NCBI GenBank assembly: GCA_030427505.1
Contig: JAUICH010000001.1
Coordinates: 496,001 to 560,000, forward strand
DNA: 64,000 nucleotides
Reading direction: 5' to 3'
Origin: Verrucomicrobiia bacterium
Lineage (GTDB): Bacteria; Verrucomicrobiota; Verrucomicrobiia; Verrucomicrobiales; DEV007
A program made the position numbers and the translations under genes. The notes below the pieces were generated by a model. That model saw only the letters and a program-made list of their open reading frames with translations. It was not told where the DNA came from and searched no databases. This document shows, piece after piece, positions 9,303 through 17,220 of the stretch (position 1 is its first letter; every line of letters starts with the position of its first letter).

Positions 9303-10681
9303 AAATCGATGCGTTGACCAGCTTCCGGGATGTGGATTTTCGTCTCCGGAAGTTCCTTCTGGATGGCTTGCCGCAGCCACTCGCGGGCACTGAGATCGCC
9401 GTGTACCAGGATGAGGTGGCGCGGCCTCACTTTCACCGCGAAGTCGCGCAACGCTTCGCGCGGCGCATGTCCGCTGAAGTCGAATTTTTCCACCGGGCAT
9501 TGCAGCGGAACCAGGGGCTGCCCAGGCTCCAGTTCGATGCGGTCGCCCTTCTTAGACCGGAGGATCTGGCCCGCGGGCGTGTCCGGATCCGCGTAACCCA
9601 CAAATAACAGGGCGTTCCGGCTGTCCTCCAGGATTCGCTTGGCGAAGCGGTTGGAAACCGTTTTCGGGGTCATCATTCCGCTGGAGAACGCGTAAATCCT
9701 CCCCCTGGAATAGGGAATTTCGCCACGGCTGCGGCGTGAGGCCGCCACCAGTCCCGGCATGTCATCCAGGATCCGAAAACCCCGTTGGTGCCGCCGGCTC
9801 GTGTCCGCGAAGCGGTCAAAGAGAGTGGTGATCTTGGTGCTTAGGCCGCCAATGTGGATGGGGACATCCATGTCGATGATCCCGCGCTCCTTTAGCTCCT
9901 TGATCATGAGCATCGTCTCTTGGGTCTTGCCCAGGGCGAAAACCGGTATCATGACCGACCCGCCGCGCTCCAGGGCATCGGCGATGCACTGGCCCAGGCG
10001 AAGCATCTCCTTCTCCCTTGTGTAGCCGGGCGCCCTTTGGCTGTCGCCCCGGGTGGACTCCATGATCAAGACATCCACCGGATCTTCAGGAAACGCGGAG
10101 GAGCGGACCAGGGTCTGGTCCTCGAAATGAACGTCGCCCGTGTAGAACACAGACCGGCCGTTCCATTCCAGCCGCATGCCCGCCGCGCCCAGGGTGTGAC
10201 CGGCGGAGAAAAACTCGCAACGCACTTCCCCATCCTGACCCAGGGTAAACGCGCGCCCCGGGTTCCGGATTTCCCAGGATGGAATGATCCGGTCCAGTTC
10301 GCCATGGGTAAACAGCGGGTACTCCATCACGCCGGCTTCCTCGCGAATGGAGCACATTACGTTGACCGAGTTGTGGAGCATCGCCTGGGCTAGCTCCAGC
10401 GTTTCCTCCGTCATGTGGACACGCGCGTTCGGTTGTTGCTGAACCAGCACGGGCAAGGCTCCGGTGTGATCCTGATGAGCGTGTGAAACCAGGATGGCGT
10501 CCACGGAATCGTAGCGCAGCTTTTCGAGATCAGGCAGGGCTTCGAAACCATTTCGTTTCGGATGCATTCCGGCATCCAGAACGACACGCGTTTCGCCAGC
10601 CTGAATCAGGTAGCTGTTGGCGCCCACGTCCAAAGTACGCGACAGGCATTGAAAAAAGAAAGTGGCTTGAGACTCCGGCAC
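9299..10681 (-). CDS. Metallo-beta-lactamase/beta-CASP ribonuclease
   Basis: This 460-residue protein belongs to the beta-CASP branch of metallo-beta-lactamases, which process RNA (CPSF73/RNase J-like). It carries the metal motif HAHQDH (residues 67-72), the later histidine in FSAGHTLGAAG, the aspartate in FYTGDVHF, motif A MESTRGD, motif B FDFSGHAPREAL and motif C LVHGD, so it should be active. The start is GTG at 10681: the frame is open for only 10 more codons upstream and contains no ATG there. It converges with lpxD with a 4-base overlap, so the genes share no terminator space. Confidence 0.85.
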   Translation of the reverse strand: MPESQATFFFQCLSRTLDVGANSYLIQAGETRVVLDAGMHPKRNGFEALPDLEKLRYDSVDAILVSHAHQDHTGALPVLVQQQPNARVHMTEETLELAQAMLHNSVNVMCSIREEAGVMEYPLFTHGELDRIIPSWEIRNPGRAFTLGQDGEVRCEFFSAGHTLGAAGMRLEWNGRSVFYTGDVHFEDQTLVRSSAFPEDPVDVLIMESTRGDSQRAPGYTREKEMLRLGQCIADALERGGSVMIPVFALGKTQETMLMIKELKERGIIDMDVPIHIGGLSTKITTLFDRFADTSRRHQRGFRILDDMPGLVAASRRSRGEIPYSRGRIYAFSSGMMTPKTVSNRFAKRILEDSRNALLFVGYADPDTPAGQILRSKKGDRIELEPGQPLVPLQCPVEKFDFSGHAPREALRDFAVKVRPRHLILVHGDLSAREWLRQAIQKELPETKIHIPEAGQRIDF

Positions 10682-10890
10682 GAAAACAAATGAGGGATTC
10701 GAAAAACCGCGTCAGAAACCACGCGGCGCGGGAAGACAGGCACGTAAGAAATGGATTGGCATGGAGTATCCTGATCGAGCCGAGTCTTAAGGCAGGGGGT
10801 GCTGGGCGGAGTTTGGACGCGTTGACGCTGATGGCAAGGACGGAAAACGATAAACCGGTTTTCGCGGCGCAAGTACCTACAAAACTGTTC

Positions 10891-10905
10891 AAGTTTATTA
10901 AACTT
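10891..10905. promoter_or_regulatory. 15-bp perfect palindrome, possible operator
   Basis: AAGTTTATTAAACTT reads the same on both strands around a central base. It sits about 30 bases before the candidate -35 at 10934, a plausible activator position. Its AT-rich sequence means that chance cannot be excluded. Confidence 0.35.
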
Positions 10906-10933
10906 TCTGTAACAAATATGTCCGATTCTTGTG

Positions 10934-10962
10934 TTTACCAGGTTTCGGGAGTGCGATAGACT
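10934..10962 (+). promoter_or_regulatory. Candidate promoter for the SH3-like protein
   Basis: TTTACC (10934-10939) and TAGACT (10957-10962) are spaced by 17 bases, each matching four of six sigma-70 consensus bases. A transcript would have a leader of about 35 bases. Confidence 0.35.
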
Positions 10963-10991
10963 CAAGAGACTTTTTTTAATTGTTAAAGAGT

Positions 10992-10996
10992 GGAGG
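10992..10996 (+). promoter_or_regulatory. Ribosome binding site deciding the 11005 start
   Basis: GGAGG lies 8 bases before the ATG at 11005. An upstream in-frame GTG at 10990 overlaps this site and is therefore unlikely to be used. Confidence 0.65.
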
Positions 10997-11004
10997 CAAA
11001 AAAT

Positions 11005-12555
11005 ATGACCGGCTTACGTAATATCGTTAGGACGGCCGTTGGCGCCGGAACTGTTGTTTTTCTGGGCATTTTCATGACGGCTTTGGCGACGGCTCAGTCG
11101 CAGGGTTCTTCGGCTGGCATGACCGAGTACGTCCCGGGTGCGTCAGACGCGCAACGCCGGGAGATGATGCGCGTACGTTCGCAAGCTCAAAAAGCCCGTG
11201 CCGAGGCGGAACAGGCAGCCATTGAGAAATCCGCCGCCGAAGCCCTTCGCGAACAACAACGTCAGCAGGCACTGGCCGATGCCCGCGCGCACAAAGCCAT
11301 CGTCAATCAAGCCGCGCGCGAACTGGAGTACGCCACCGCGGACAATGCTTACGAAGAGGTCCCGGCCGGACAGATCGCGGCGTGGAACTCTCTTGAGGGG
11401 CGCAAAGTTCAGCGAGGCGTTCCCCAGGAGTTTCTCGACAATCTGCCTGAAGAAGAGACAGACGAGACCAAGGAGAAAAAAGGGTTCAAGCCACTGAAGG
11501 CTGTCACGGGTGTGTTTGCCGCCGCTCCGAAACTGCCAAAGTTTGGCAAGAGCGAGGAAGAGAAGGCCAAGAAAGAAAGAGGCGAAACCGAGCCGATGCC
11601 TGAATTTGTCCCGGCTTCCAAATTGACTCTCAGCGGAGCGGCCGCGGTAGCGCCGGTCGAAGTCATGGAGCCAGCTCCTCCGGCGGCCCCTCCGGCCGAG
11701 CCTCAGCCTCGCGTTCCACCGGCCAACATGCTGGTGTCCGCCTCCACGAGCAAACCTGCCGAGGTCTCCGCGCCGCTGCCACCCGCCACGCGCCGGAACG
11801 ACGATTCCAATGTATCCGCCAGCCTGCTGCCTTCCTTGGAGGACGGTAACGAGCCGCTCATGGCTGAAGGGTCGAAGAAAGGCTTCATGAAGGGAATCAC
11901 GTCCCTCTTGCCCATCGGTGGCAAAGGAAACGGCGCTTCCAATGAGGAATTGCCCGCTTTCGCCGACGTGGGTTCGGGGGCGGAACCCGAAATGGCTGAT
12001 AAGAAGTCAAATGGCCCCGGCTTCCTCGGATCCATCGCGGATCGCCTGACGCCGGACTTTTCCGGAAGCCAGGCCTCTTCTCCCGGAAGAGCGCCAGAAC
12101 CTTCCAGCGGATCGGATGAGGTTTATGTCATCAATACTGACGGGGTGGAGTTCTTCCCCTTTGGCAGCGAAGAGATGAATTCCCAAGCGGTCGGCTTGCC
12201 TAGAGGAACCGCCGTCCGCATGACCAAGAAGGGAGATGACTGGAGCGCCGTGCAACTGCAGAATGGCAAGGTGGGCGTCCTGCGGAACAGCGTCATGCGT
12301 CCCGCCCGGGGTTCCGACGATATTCCCCAGTCGCTCTTCGCCAGCCGTTCGAAACCAGCTTACCCGACCACGGCACGCATTTCTCAACCGCGTTCCGCGT
12401 CCGCTATCTCCAGTGGATCTTCTGGAGGAACTTCCAACAACTACGTTCCTCCGATCGACGTTCCGCTTCCGTCCATTTCCACCTCGTCCGATGAGGGTGC
12501 TCTTCCGCTGGGACATGGTCTGTTGCCTCCGCTGGAAGAAAGCGTGGTGGAATAA
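11005..12555 (+). CDS. Exported coiled-coil/proline-rich protein with SH3-like domain
   Basis: This 516-residue protein is not a recognised family. In order it shows a signal peptide (VVFLGIFMTALATAQS), an Ala/Glu/Gln-rich charged helix likely to form a coiled coil (about residues 50-110), lysine-rich and proline-rich stretches, and a compact segment near residues 371-432 (VYVINTDGVEFFPFG, LPRGTAVRMTKKGDDWSAVQ, GKVGVLRNSVM) with the look of an SH3b-type barrel. SH3b domains often bind peptidoglycan or cell-wall peptides, which would suit the L,D-transpeptidase gene just downstream. The Ser/Pro-rich tail is probably disordered. The start is fixed by the GGAGG at 10992. Confidence 0.65.
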   Translation: MTGLRNIVRTAVGAGTVVFLGIFMTALATAQSQGSSAGMTEYVPGASDAQRREMMRVRSQAQKARAEAEQAAIEKSAAEALREQQRQQALADARAHKAIVNQAARELEYATADNAYEEVPAGQIAAWNSLEGRKVQRGVPQEFLDNLPEEETDETKEKKGFKPLKAVTGVFAAAPKLPKFGKSEEEKAKKERGETEPMPEFVPASKLTLSGAAAVAPVEVMEPAPPAAPPAEPQPRVPPANMLVSASTSKPAEVSAPLPPATRRNDDSNVSASLLPSLEDGNEPLMAEGSKKGFMKGITSLLPIGGKGNGASNEELPAFADVGSGAEPEMADKKSNGPGFLGSIADRLTPDFSGSQASSPGRAPEPSSGSDEVYVINTDGVEFFPFGSEEMNSQAVGLPRGTAVRMTKKGDDWSAVQLQNGKVGVLRNSVMRPARGSDDIPQSLFASRSKPAYPTTARISQPRSASAISSGSSGGTSNNYVPPIDVPLPSISTSSDEGALPLGHGLLPPLEESVVE

Positions 12556-12660
12556 TTCCGCTGAAATCGTTCGCCACGGTATCGGTACCCGGAGGGACTT
12601 GGAGTCCGCGTAAACGATTCTCCGTTGCAAATCCTCCGGTCTGCCGGAAACGTTTCTTTG

Positions 12661-13488
12661 ATGAGAGGCGGCTCCCCGGAACTTCCACAGCCTTGGCGGC
12701 CTGCCGTCACCACCCGGCGGGGTTGGCTGTCGGTGGGGGCGGCCGGGGTGGTTTCCGGCCTCTTCAAGGGCCTCGGGTTCGCCAATCCCCGGGATGGCCG
12801 CTACTTCATCCCCAGACATGCCGGGCAGTTGATTGTTTCGGTGGCGGAAAGCTGGTCCAGCAACACCGCCCGTCTCTGGCGCTTTGAGCGGAACGGTCAG
12901 TCCTGGAGAGTGGTCGAGCCAGAGCCCATTCCGGTGCTGCTTGGCCGCAATGGTCTGGCTTGGGGCAGGGGAGTGTTGCCCGTTCCTCCGGGAGAAATGA
13001 AGCAGGAAGGAGATGGCAAAGCGCCCGCCGGTTGTTTCGCCTTGGGCCGTATCTATGGGAATGATGCCCGGCTGCCAGAAGGCGCCAGCTATCCCTATCG
13101 GCAGGTCACACCCTGGGACGCGTGGCCAGATGATCCCCGCAATCCCCACTACAATCAGCATGTCGTGGTAAACCCGGCGGATATTCCCCCCTGGTTCGAA
13201 AAACAGAAGATGCGCCTGAACGATCCCGCCTATCACTGGCTGGTGGAGATTCGTCACAATATGGATCCGAAGCCGGTTCCCAATGGGGGGAGCGCTATCT
13301 TTTTCCACATCCGCCGCGGGCCTGACCGGCCTTCTTCCGGTTGTACCACCATGGCTCAGAGCGATTTGCTCCGCATCATCCGTTGGCTCCGGGTGGAAGC
13401 GCGTCCCCACTACGTTCTCCTGCCCAAGCGGGACTATCGGGAACTCCAGCCCTACTGGAACCTGCCCCACCTTCCTTCCGCGGGTTAG
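12661..13488 (+). CDS. L,D-transpeptidase (YkuD-like) domain protein
   Basis: This 275-residue protein carries a twin-arginine/signal-like start (TTRRGWLSVGAAGVVSGLFK) and then a YkuD-type catalytic region: a histidine at 216 (IFFHIRRG) and the cysteine at 228 in PSSGCTTM, matching the H...S-x-G-C pattern of L,D-transpeptidases. Such enzymes crosslink peptidoglycan or attach proteins to it in the periplasm. The subgroup resembles the YafK/ErfK-like set rather than classical Ldt enzymes. I chose the ATG at 12661; a TTG at 12625 is in frame but has no ribosome site. It follows the SH3-like gene by 105 bases and may work on the same wall. Confidence 0.75.
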   Translation: MRGGSPELPQPWRPAVTTRRGWLSVGAAGVVSGLFKGLGFANPRDGRYFIPRHAGQLIVSVAESWSSNTARLWRFERNGQSWRVVEPEPIPVLLGRNGLAWGRGVLPVPPGEMKQEGDGKAPAGCFALGRIYGNDARLPEGASYPYRQVTPWDAWPDDPRNPHYNQHVVVNPADIPPWFEKQKMRLNDPAYHWLVEIRHNMDPKPVPNGGSAIFFHIRRGPDRPSSGCTTMAQSDLLRIIRWLRVEARPHYVLLPKRDYRELQPYWNLPHLPSAG

Positions 13489-13648
13489 GAAACTCCGCTC
13501 CGCGGATTCTCAAATTCGAGTCCAAGTCCGCTGGGCCGCGGGCGCCGTTCCCTTGAACAAATTCGGGAATACTCCGTCTAATATATTACGGAAAAACTAA
13601 TAATTTGCATTTCTTAAGACATTCACCTTTATTATTAGGAGGTTCCTT

Positions 13649-14152
13649 ATGAAATCTTACCGGCTATCTCCATCCAAGCTGGTCGAAAACGGCTCCCCGA
13701 ATCTTCTTCGCCGGAACATTCTCATCGTTGACGATCAGCCTGCTAACCGGCGCCTGATCTCCCAGATGCTCGCGACGATCGGGTATATCATTGCCGAAGC
13801 TGAAGATGGTTCCGAAGCCGTGGAAAGTTTGCGGGTGCTTCTTCCGGACTTGATTATCATGGACTTGGAGATGCCCCGCATGGGTGGGTTGGAAGCTATC
13901 CGCGCCATTCGCAAAATGGATGGCCCCGTGACCTTCACTCCCATTCTGGCTGCCACCGGAAACCCACAGCCCGAGACCCAGGCCAATGTTATCCAAGCCG
14001 GAGCGGACGCCTACCTGACGAAGCCCTTCAATCTCCAGGATCTCACCCGCGCCATCGCCGAGTTGTTGCAAGAGCAGCAGCAACAAAAGACCGAGCCGGA
14101 AGATTCCGCGGAGTCCTCTCCGGAATCGGGTCCGGTGGAAAACGCCGCCTGA
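13649..14152 (+). CDS. Stand-alone response-regulator receiver protein
   Basis: This 167-residue protein is a single receiver domain: acidic pair D28/D29 (ILIVDDQ), phosphoacceptor D72 (IIMDLEMPRMGG), switch threonine T103 and lysine K125 (YLTKPF). After it comes only a Gln/Glu-rich tail of about 30 residues, so there is no DNA-binding or enzymatic output. Such CheY/Spo0F-like proteins act by binding partners or passing phosphate along. No histidine kinase lies in the window. A strong AGGAGG at 13637-13642, six bases before the ATG, and an efficient terminator suggest a well-expressed single-gene unit. Confidence 0.85.
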   Translation: MKSYRLSPSKLVENGSPNLLRRNILIVDDQPANRRLISQMLATIGYIIAEAEDGSEAVESLRVLLPDLIIMDLEMPRMGGLEAIRAIRKMDGPVTFTPILAATGNPQPETQANVIQAGADAYLTKPFNLQDLTRAIAELLQEQQQQKTEPEDSAESSPESGPVENAA

Positions 14153-14173
14153 AGCGGGACCTCGGCGTTTTTT
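14141..14173 (+). terminator. Rho-independent terminator of the receiver gene
   Basis: AACGCCG (14141-14147) pairs with CGGCGTT (14163-14169), followed by a run of six T (14168-14173). The stem begins inside the last codons of the gene. Confidence 0.65.
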
Positions 14174-14187
14174 CGTTCCAGAGAGAT

Positions 14188-14712
14188 TCAGGCGATTAGC
14201 AGCATGGCCAGCGCCATCGCGGCCATGCCCAAGTCTTCCACCAAGGCTACGGTGGAAAGCGGCACGCTCAGGACCGATCCCATACAGGCGCACTCAATAT
14301 CCAGGCCTTTTTTCAGGGCGCGGATGACACCCAGCGCCCCAAAGATCATGACGGCGACAGTCGCGGAATAGACGGCCGTGGGTTGCCAGTGGGACAGGTA
14401 CCCCAGGCCCAAGGCCGCTTCGATGAAAGGATAGACGTACGCGTAGGGCCGAAGCGGCTTTGCCAGCAGGTCATACATCTGAAATCCGTCCGCAAAACCG
14501 TCCAGGTCAAAGAGCTTGAACATGGAAAACACGATCAGGAAGAACCCCATGAAATCGTGCATCCAGCGCATCGTATCCCAGCCGCCAGCGTAGGCATACT
14601 CCTTGGCGAAGGCCGCCAGCAGCGTCAGCGTGACGATGACGATCAGTGGCAGGTAGTCCCGCCAGTGGTTGCCCCTGCCCGATTCACGTTTCTTGATGTC
14701 TTCATTGGCCAT
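14188..14712 (-). CDS. MauE/DoxX-like membrane protein
   Basis: This 174-residue protein has four membrane segments (YLPLIVIVTLTLLAAFA, FMGFFLIVFSMFKLF, YVYPFIEAALGLGYL, YSATVAVMIFGALGVIRAL) and ends with ECACMGSVLSVPLSTVALVED. That C-x-C-x-G-S motif plus four helices is the pattern of MauE/DoxX-like redox-associated proteins, which supply or recycle thiols in the membrane; the exact substrate is unknown. The ATG at 14712 has GGAGA 8 bases upstream. A much longer frame extends upstream across the tRNA gene and was not used. Confidence 0.7.
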   Translation of the reverse strand: MANEDIKKRESGRGNHWRDYLPLIVIVTLTLLAAFAKEYAYAGGWDTMRWMHDFMGFFLIVFSMFKLFDLDGFADGFQMYDLLAKPLRPYAYVYPFIEAALGLGYLSHWQPTAVYSATVAVMIFGALGVIRALKKGLDIECACMGSVLSVPLSTVALVEDLGMAAMALAMLLIA

Positions 14713-14851
14713 TGGCGAATCTCCGGTTGCGTTCCAAAGAGGGTTACGAACCAAACGGGGCCAAGCGATGGCCGTATCCCGGACCGGACAGGGCCGGAGA
14801 AGAGGCTTTAGCTCAAAAATTTGCGGCGGAGAGACGGTATCCAGACCGGAA

Positions 14852-14926
14852 TGGTACACCCGACAGGAGTCGAACCTGTATCTACGGCTTCGGAGGCCGC
14901 CATTCTATCCATTGAACTACGGGTGC
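14852..14926 (-). tRNA. tRNA-Arg (anticodon CCG)
   Basis: The minus strand folds into a full cloverleaf: acceptor GCACCCG/CGGGTGT (with a terminal G-U pair), D stem GTTC/GAAT, anticodon stem GCGGC/GCCGT with loop CTCCGAA, and T arm ACAGG-TTCGACT-CCTGT. The anticodon CCG (14891-14893) reads the arginine codon CGG. The 3' CCA is encoded (14852-14854). It lies between the MauE-like gene and proB. Confidence 0.93.
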
Positions 14927-15015
14927 CTTTTTTGAGGAGGCGGTAAAGCTAGCACAAAAACCCGCGCTTTACAGCGGGATTCAAGCAAGAAATATTCACC
15001 CCTCCCGCTTATCCC

Positions 15016-15825
15016 ATGGAATCCCGCACTGGAAAGACTGTCGTCATCAAAATAGGCACCGGCGTACTGACGCGTGGCGAGGGGATTTCCCTGCACCATG
15101 CCATGATCGCCCGCATCGTGCAGTCCGTCGCGGACCTGGTGGAGGAGGGCCACCGCTGCATTGTGGTGTCCAGCGGCGCCGTGGGCGCGGGGCTGATGGC
15201 CCTGGGGCTTAGCGAGCGGCCCAAGGAAGTGAACATGCTCCAGGCCTGCGCCGCCATCGGTCAGGCCCGGCTCATGCAGATTTACGAAAGCCAATTCAAT
15301 CACTACGGGCTGAAAGTGGCCCAGCTCCTTCTCACCAACGAAGATTTCGGAGCCGAACAGCGCCGGACCAACGTGCGTAACACCCTGACCAAGCTGGTCG
15401 CTCTGGGCCAGGTGGTGCCCATCATCAACGAAAACGACTCGGTGGCCGTCTTCGAGCTGAGCGTGGGCGACAACGACGTGCTTTCCTCCAAGGTAGCCGT
15501 CCTCGCTGAGGCGGACCTGCTCATCCTGCTGACTTCCGTCCCGGGCCTCCTCGCCCCGGGGGAGACCAATCCCGAGAACATCGTGGAAGAGGTGGAAGAC
15601 ATAGAGGCGGTGCTCGACTTCGCCAGCCAGGAGCGGGGCCGCCTGTCCGTGGGCGGCATGCGCAGTAAGCTGGAAGCCGTCAAAACGACCGTTTCCCACG
15701 GCATCGAGACCATTATTGCCGCCGGGGCGAATCCCGAGCAACTGAGCGAACTGGTGGCCGGCCAGGGAAGAGGCACCCGTTTCAAACCTGGTAAAGCCAT
15801 GTTGGAGAAAGAAGCGGCACCCTGA
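15016..15825 (+). CDS. proB: Glutamate 5-kinase, short form without PUA domain
   Basis: This 269-residue protein is the amino-acid kinase part of ProB, which phosphorylates glutamate in the first step of proline synthesis. Family motifs are VVIKIGTGVLT, CIVVSSGAVGAG, VPIINENDSVA, VGDNDVLSSKVA and the G-rich VGGMRSKLEA block. The C-terminal PUA domain of E. coli ProB (about 100 residues) is missing; such short forms are known and the chain ends naturally here. proA follows after 104 bases, giving the usual proBA order. Confidence 0.93.
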   Translation: MESRTGKTVVIKIGTGVLTRGEGISLHHAMIARIVQSVADLVEEGHRCIVVSSGAVGAGLMALGLSERPKEVNMLQACAAIGQARLMQIYESQFNHYGLKVAQLLLTNEDFGAEQRRTNVRNTLTKLVALGQVVPIINENDSVAVFELSVGDNDVLSSKVAVLAEADLLILLTSVPGLLAPGETNPENIVEEVEDIEAVLDFASQERGRLSVGGMRSKLEAVKTTVSHGIETIIAAGANPEQLSELVAGQGRGTRFKPGKAMLEKEAAP

Positions 15826-15929
15826 TTTTTCTTCGGAAACGTTGATGAGAGAGCGAGAGCCAGCGGTATCGGCTTAGGACCGCCGTTTACACGCATTGTT
15901 TATTTTCCCGATTTTCCCCCCCAGATTTC

Positions 15930-17186
15930 ATGGACCTGAAAGAACAGATACATCAGATGGGCCGGCAGGCCCTGGCGGCTTCCCGGCAGTTGGTCAAGCT
16001 CTCCACGCAGCAGAAGAACCAGGTGCTGCTCGCCATGGCGGATGAGTTGACCGCCAGCGAACCGACTATTCTGGAGGCCAATCGCCACGACGTGGCCGCC
16101 GCGAAAGAAAACGGACTGACCAACGCCATGGTCGACCGGCTGACACTCACCTCCGCCCGCGTCACCGCCATCGCGGACGGCATCCGCCAAGTGGCCTCAC
16201 TGAACGATCCCGTCGGAGAGATCATTAAGGAATGGACCCGGCCCAATGGTCTCCGCATCCAGAAAAAGCGCGTGCCAATCGGTGTCATCGGCATCATTTA
16301 CGAGTCGCGTCCCAACGTCACCAGCGACGCTGCCGTGCTGTGTCTGAAGACGGGGAACGCCACCATTCTGCGGGGCGGAAAGGAAGCCATCCATTCGAAC
16401 CGCGCCATCGCCGCCGCTCTCCAGCGTGGTGGGGAGAAAGCCGGGCTGCCGCTTCACAGCATCCAGCTCATTCCCTTTACCGACCGGGAAAGCGTGCGGC
16501 ACCTGGCGGAAATGGATCAGTATTTAGACCTCATCATTCCCCGGGGCGGAGCGGGTCTCATCGAAACCGTGGTATCCCTGGCCCGCATGCCGGTCATCAA
16601 ACACTACGACGGCATCTGCCACACCTATGTGGACAAGGACGCGGACCTGAACATGGCCGAAGTCATCGTGGTCAACGCCAAGACCCAGAAGCCCAGTGTC
16701 TGCAATGCCCTGGAGACACTCCTGGTCCATCGCGATGTGGCGAAAGAATTCTATCCCCGCGTCGGCGCCGCCCTGGCGGAAAAAGGAGTGGAGATCCGCG
16801 CGGATGAAACCGCCCGCACCCTCTTGGGAGTGGAAAGCCAACCCGCCGCGGAAGCGGACTGGACCACCGAATACCTGGACCTGATCCTCAGCGTAAAGAC
16901 AGTCGACTCCCTGGACGCGGCCATCGATCACATCAACCACTACGGCTCCCATCACAGCGACGCCATCGTCACGCGGGACGAAGCCGCCGCCGAGCGGTTT
17001 TTGAATGAGGTGGATTCCGCCACCGTCTTCTGGAACAGCTCCACGCGGTTTAGCGATGGGGAGGAATTCGGGTTTGGGGCGGAAATCGGCATCAGCACGG
17101 ACAAGCTTCACGCCCGGGGCCCCATGGCGTTGGAGGAACTGACGTCCTACAAGTATCTCTTATTCGGCACTGGCCAGGTGAAGTAA
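15930..17186 (+). CDS. proA: Gamma-glutamyl phosphate reductase
   Basis: This 418-residue ProA reduces gamma-glutamyl phosphate to glutamate semialdehyde, the second proline step. It is an aldehyde-dehydrogenase-fold enzyme; the nucleophile-position cysteine is C258 in QKPSVCNALE. Other family blocks are GVIGIIYESRPNVTSDAA, ILRGGKEAIHSN and the signature DHINHYGSHHSDAI. The length is normal. It works with ProB just upstream, while proC is not in the window. The gene converges on the pseudokinase gene with only 34 bases between. Confidence 0.95.
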   Translation: MDLKEQIHQMGRQALAASRQLVKLSTQQKNQVLLAMADELTASEPTILEANRHDVAAAKENGLTNAMVDRLTLTSARVTAIADGIRQVASLNDPVGEIIKEWTRPNGLRIQKKRVPIGVIGIIYESRPNVTSDAAVLCLKTGNATILRGGKEAIHSNRAIAAALQRGGEKAGLPLHSIQLIPFTDRESVRHLAEMDQYLDLIIPRGGAGLIETVVSLARMPVIKHYDGICHTYVDKDADLNMAEVIVVNAKTQKPSVCNALETLLVHRDVAKEFYPRVGAALAEKGVEIRADETARTLLGVESQPAAEADWTTEYLDLILSVKTVDSLDAAIDHINHYGSHHSDAIVTRDEAAAERFLNEVDSATVFWNSSTRFSDGEEFGFGAEIGISTDKLHARGPMALEELTSYKYLLFGTGQVK

Positions 17187-17220
17187 GCCGGTCCGCTTGC
17201 CCCGGAGATGCCGGCTGGGA

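Larger units (their letters stand above)
10682..11004. other. Divergent regulatory region
   Basis: This 323-base gap separates the nuclease gene (leftward) from the SH3-like exported protein (rightward). It holds a 15-base palindrome at 10891-10905 and a promoter-like pair at 10934-10962. I see no conserved coding frame or RNA gene in it. Confidence 0.5.

Noticed and set aside
12007-13470. 487-codon minus-strand frame across the SH3-like protein end and the L,D-transpeptidase
   Set aside because: Arg/Gly-rich composition without motifs, opposite a gene with a complete H and SxGC motif.
14713-14859. Longer N-terminus of the MauE-like protein reaching into the tRNA gene
   Set aside because: A good ribosome site precedes the ATG at 14712 and the upstream part overlaps tRNA-Arg.
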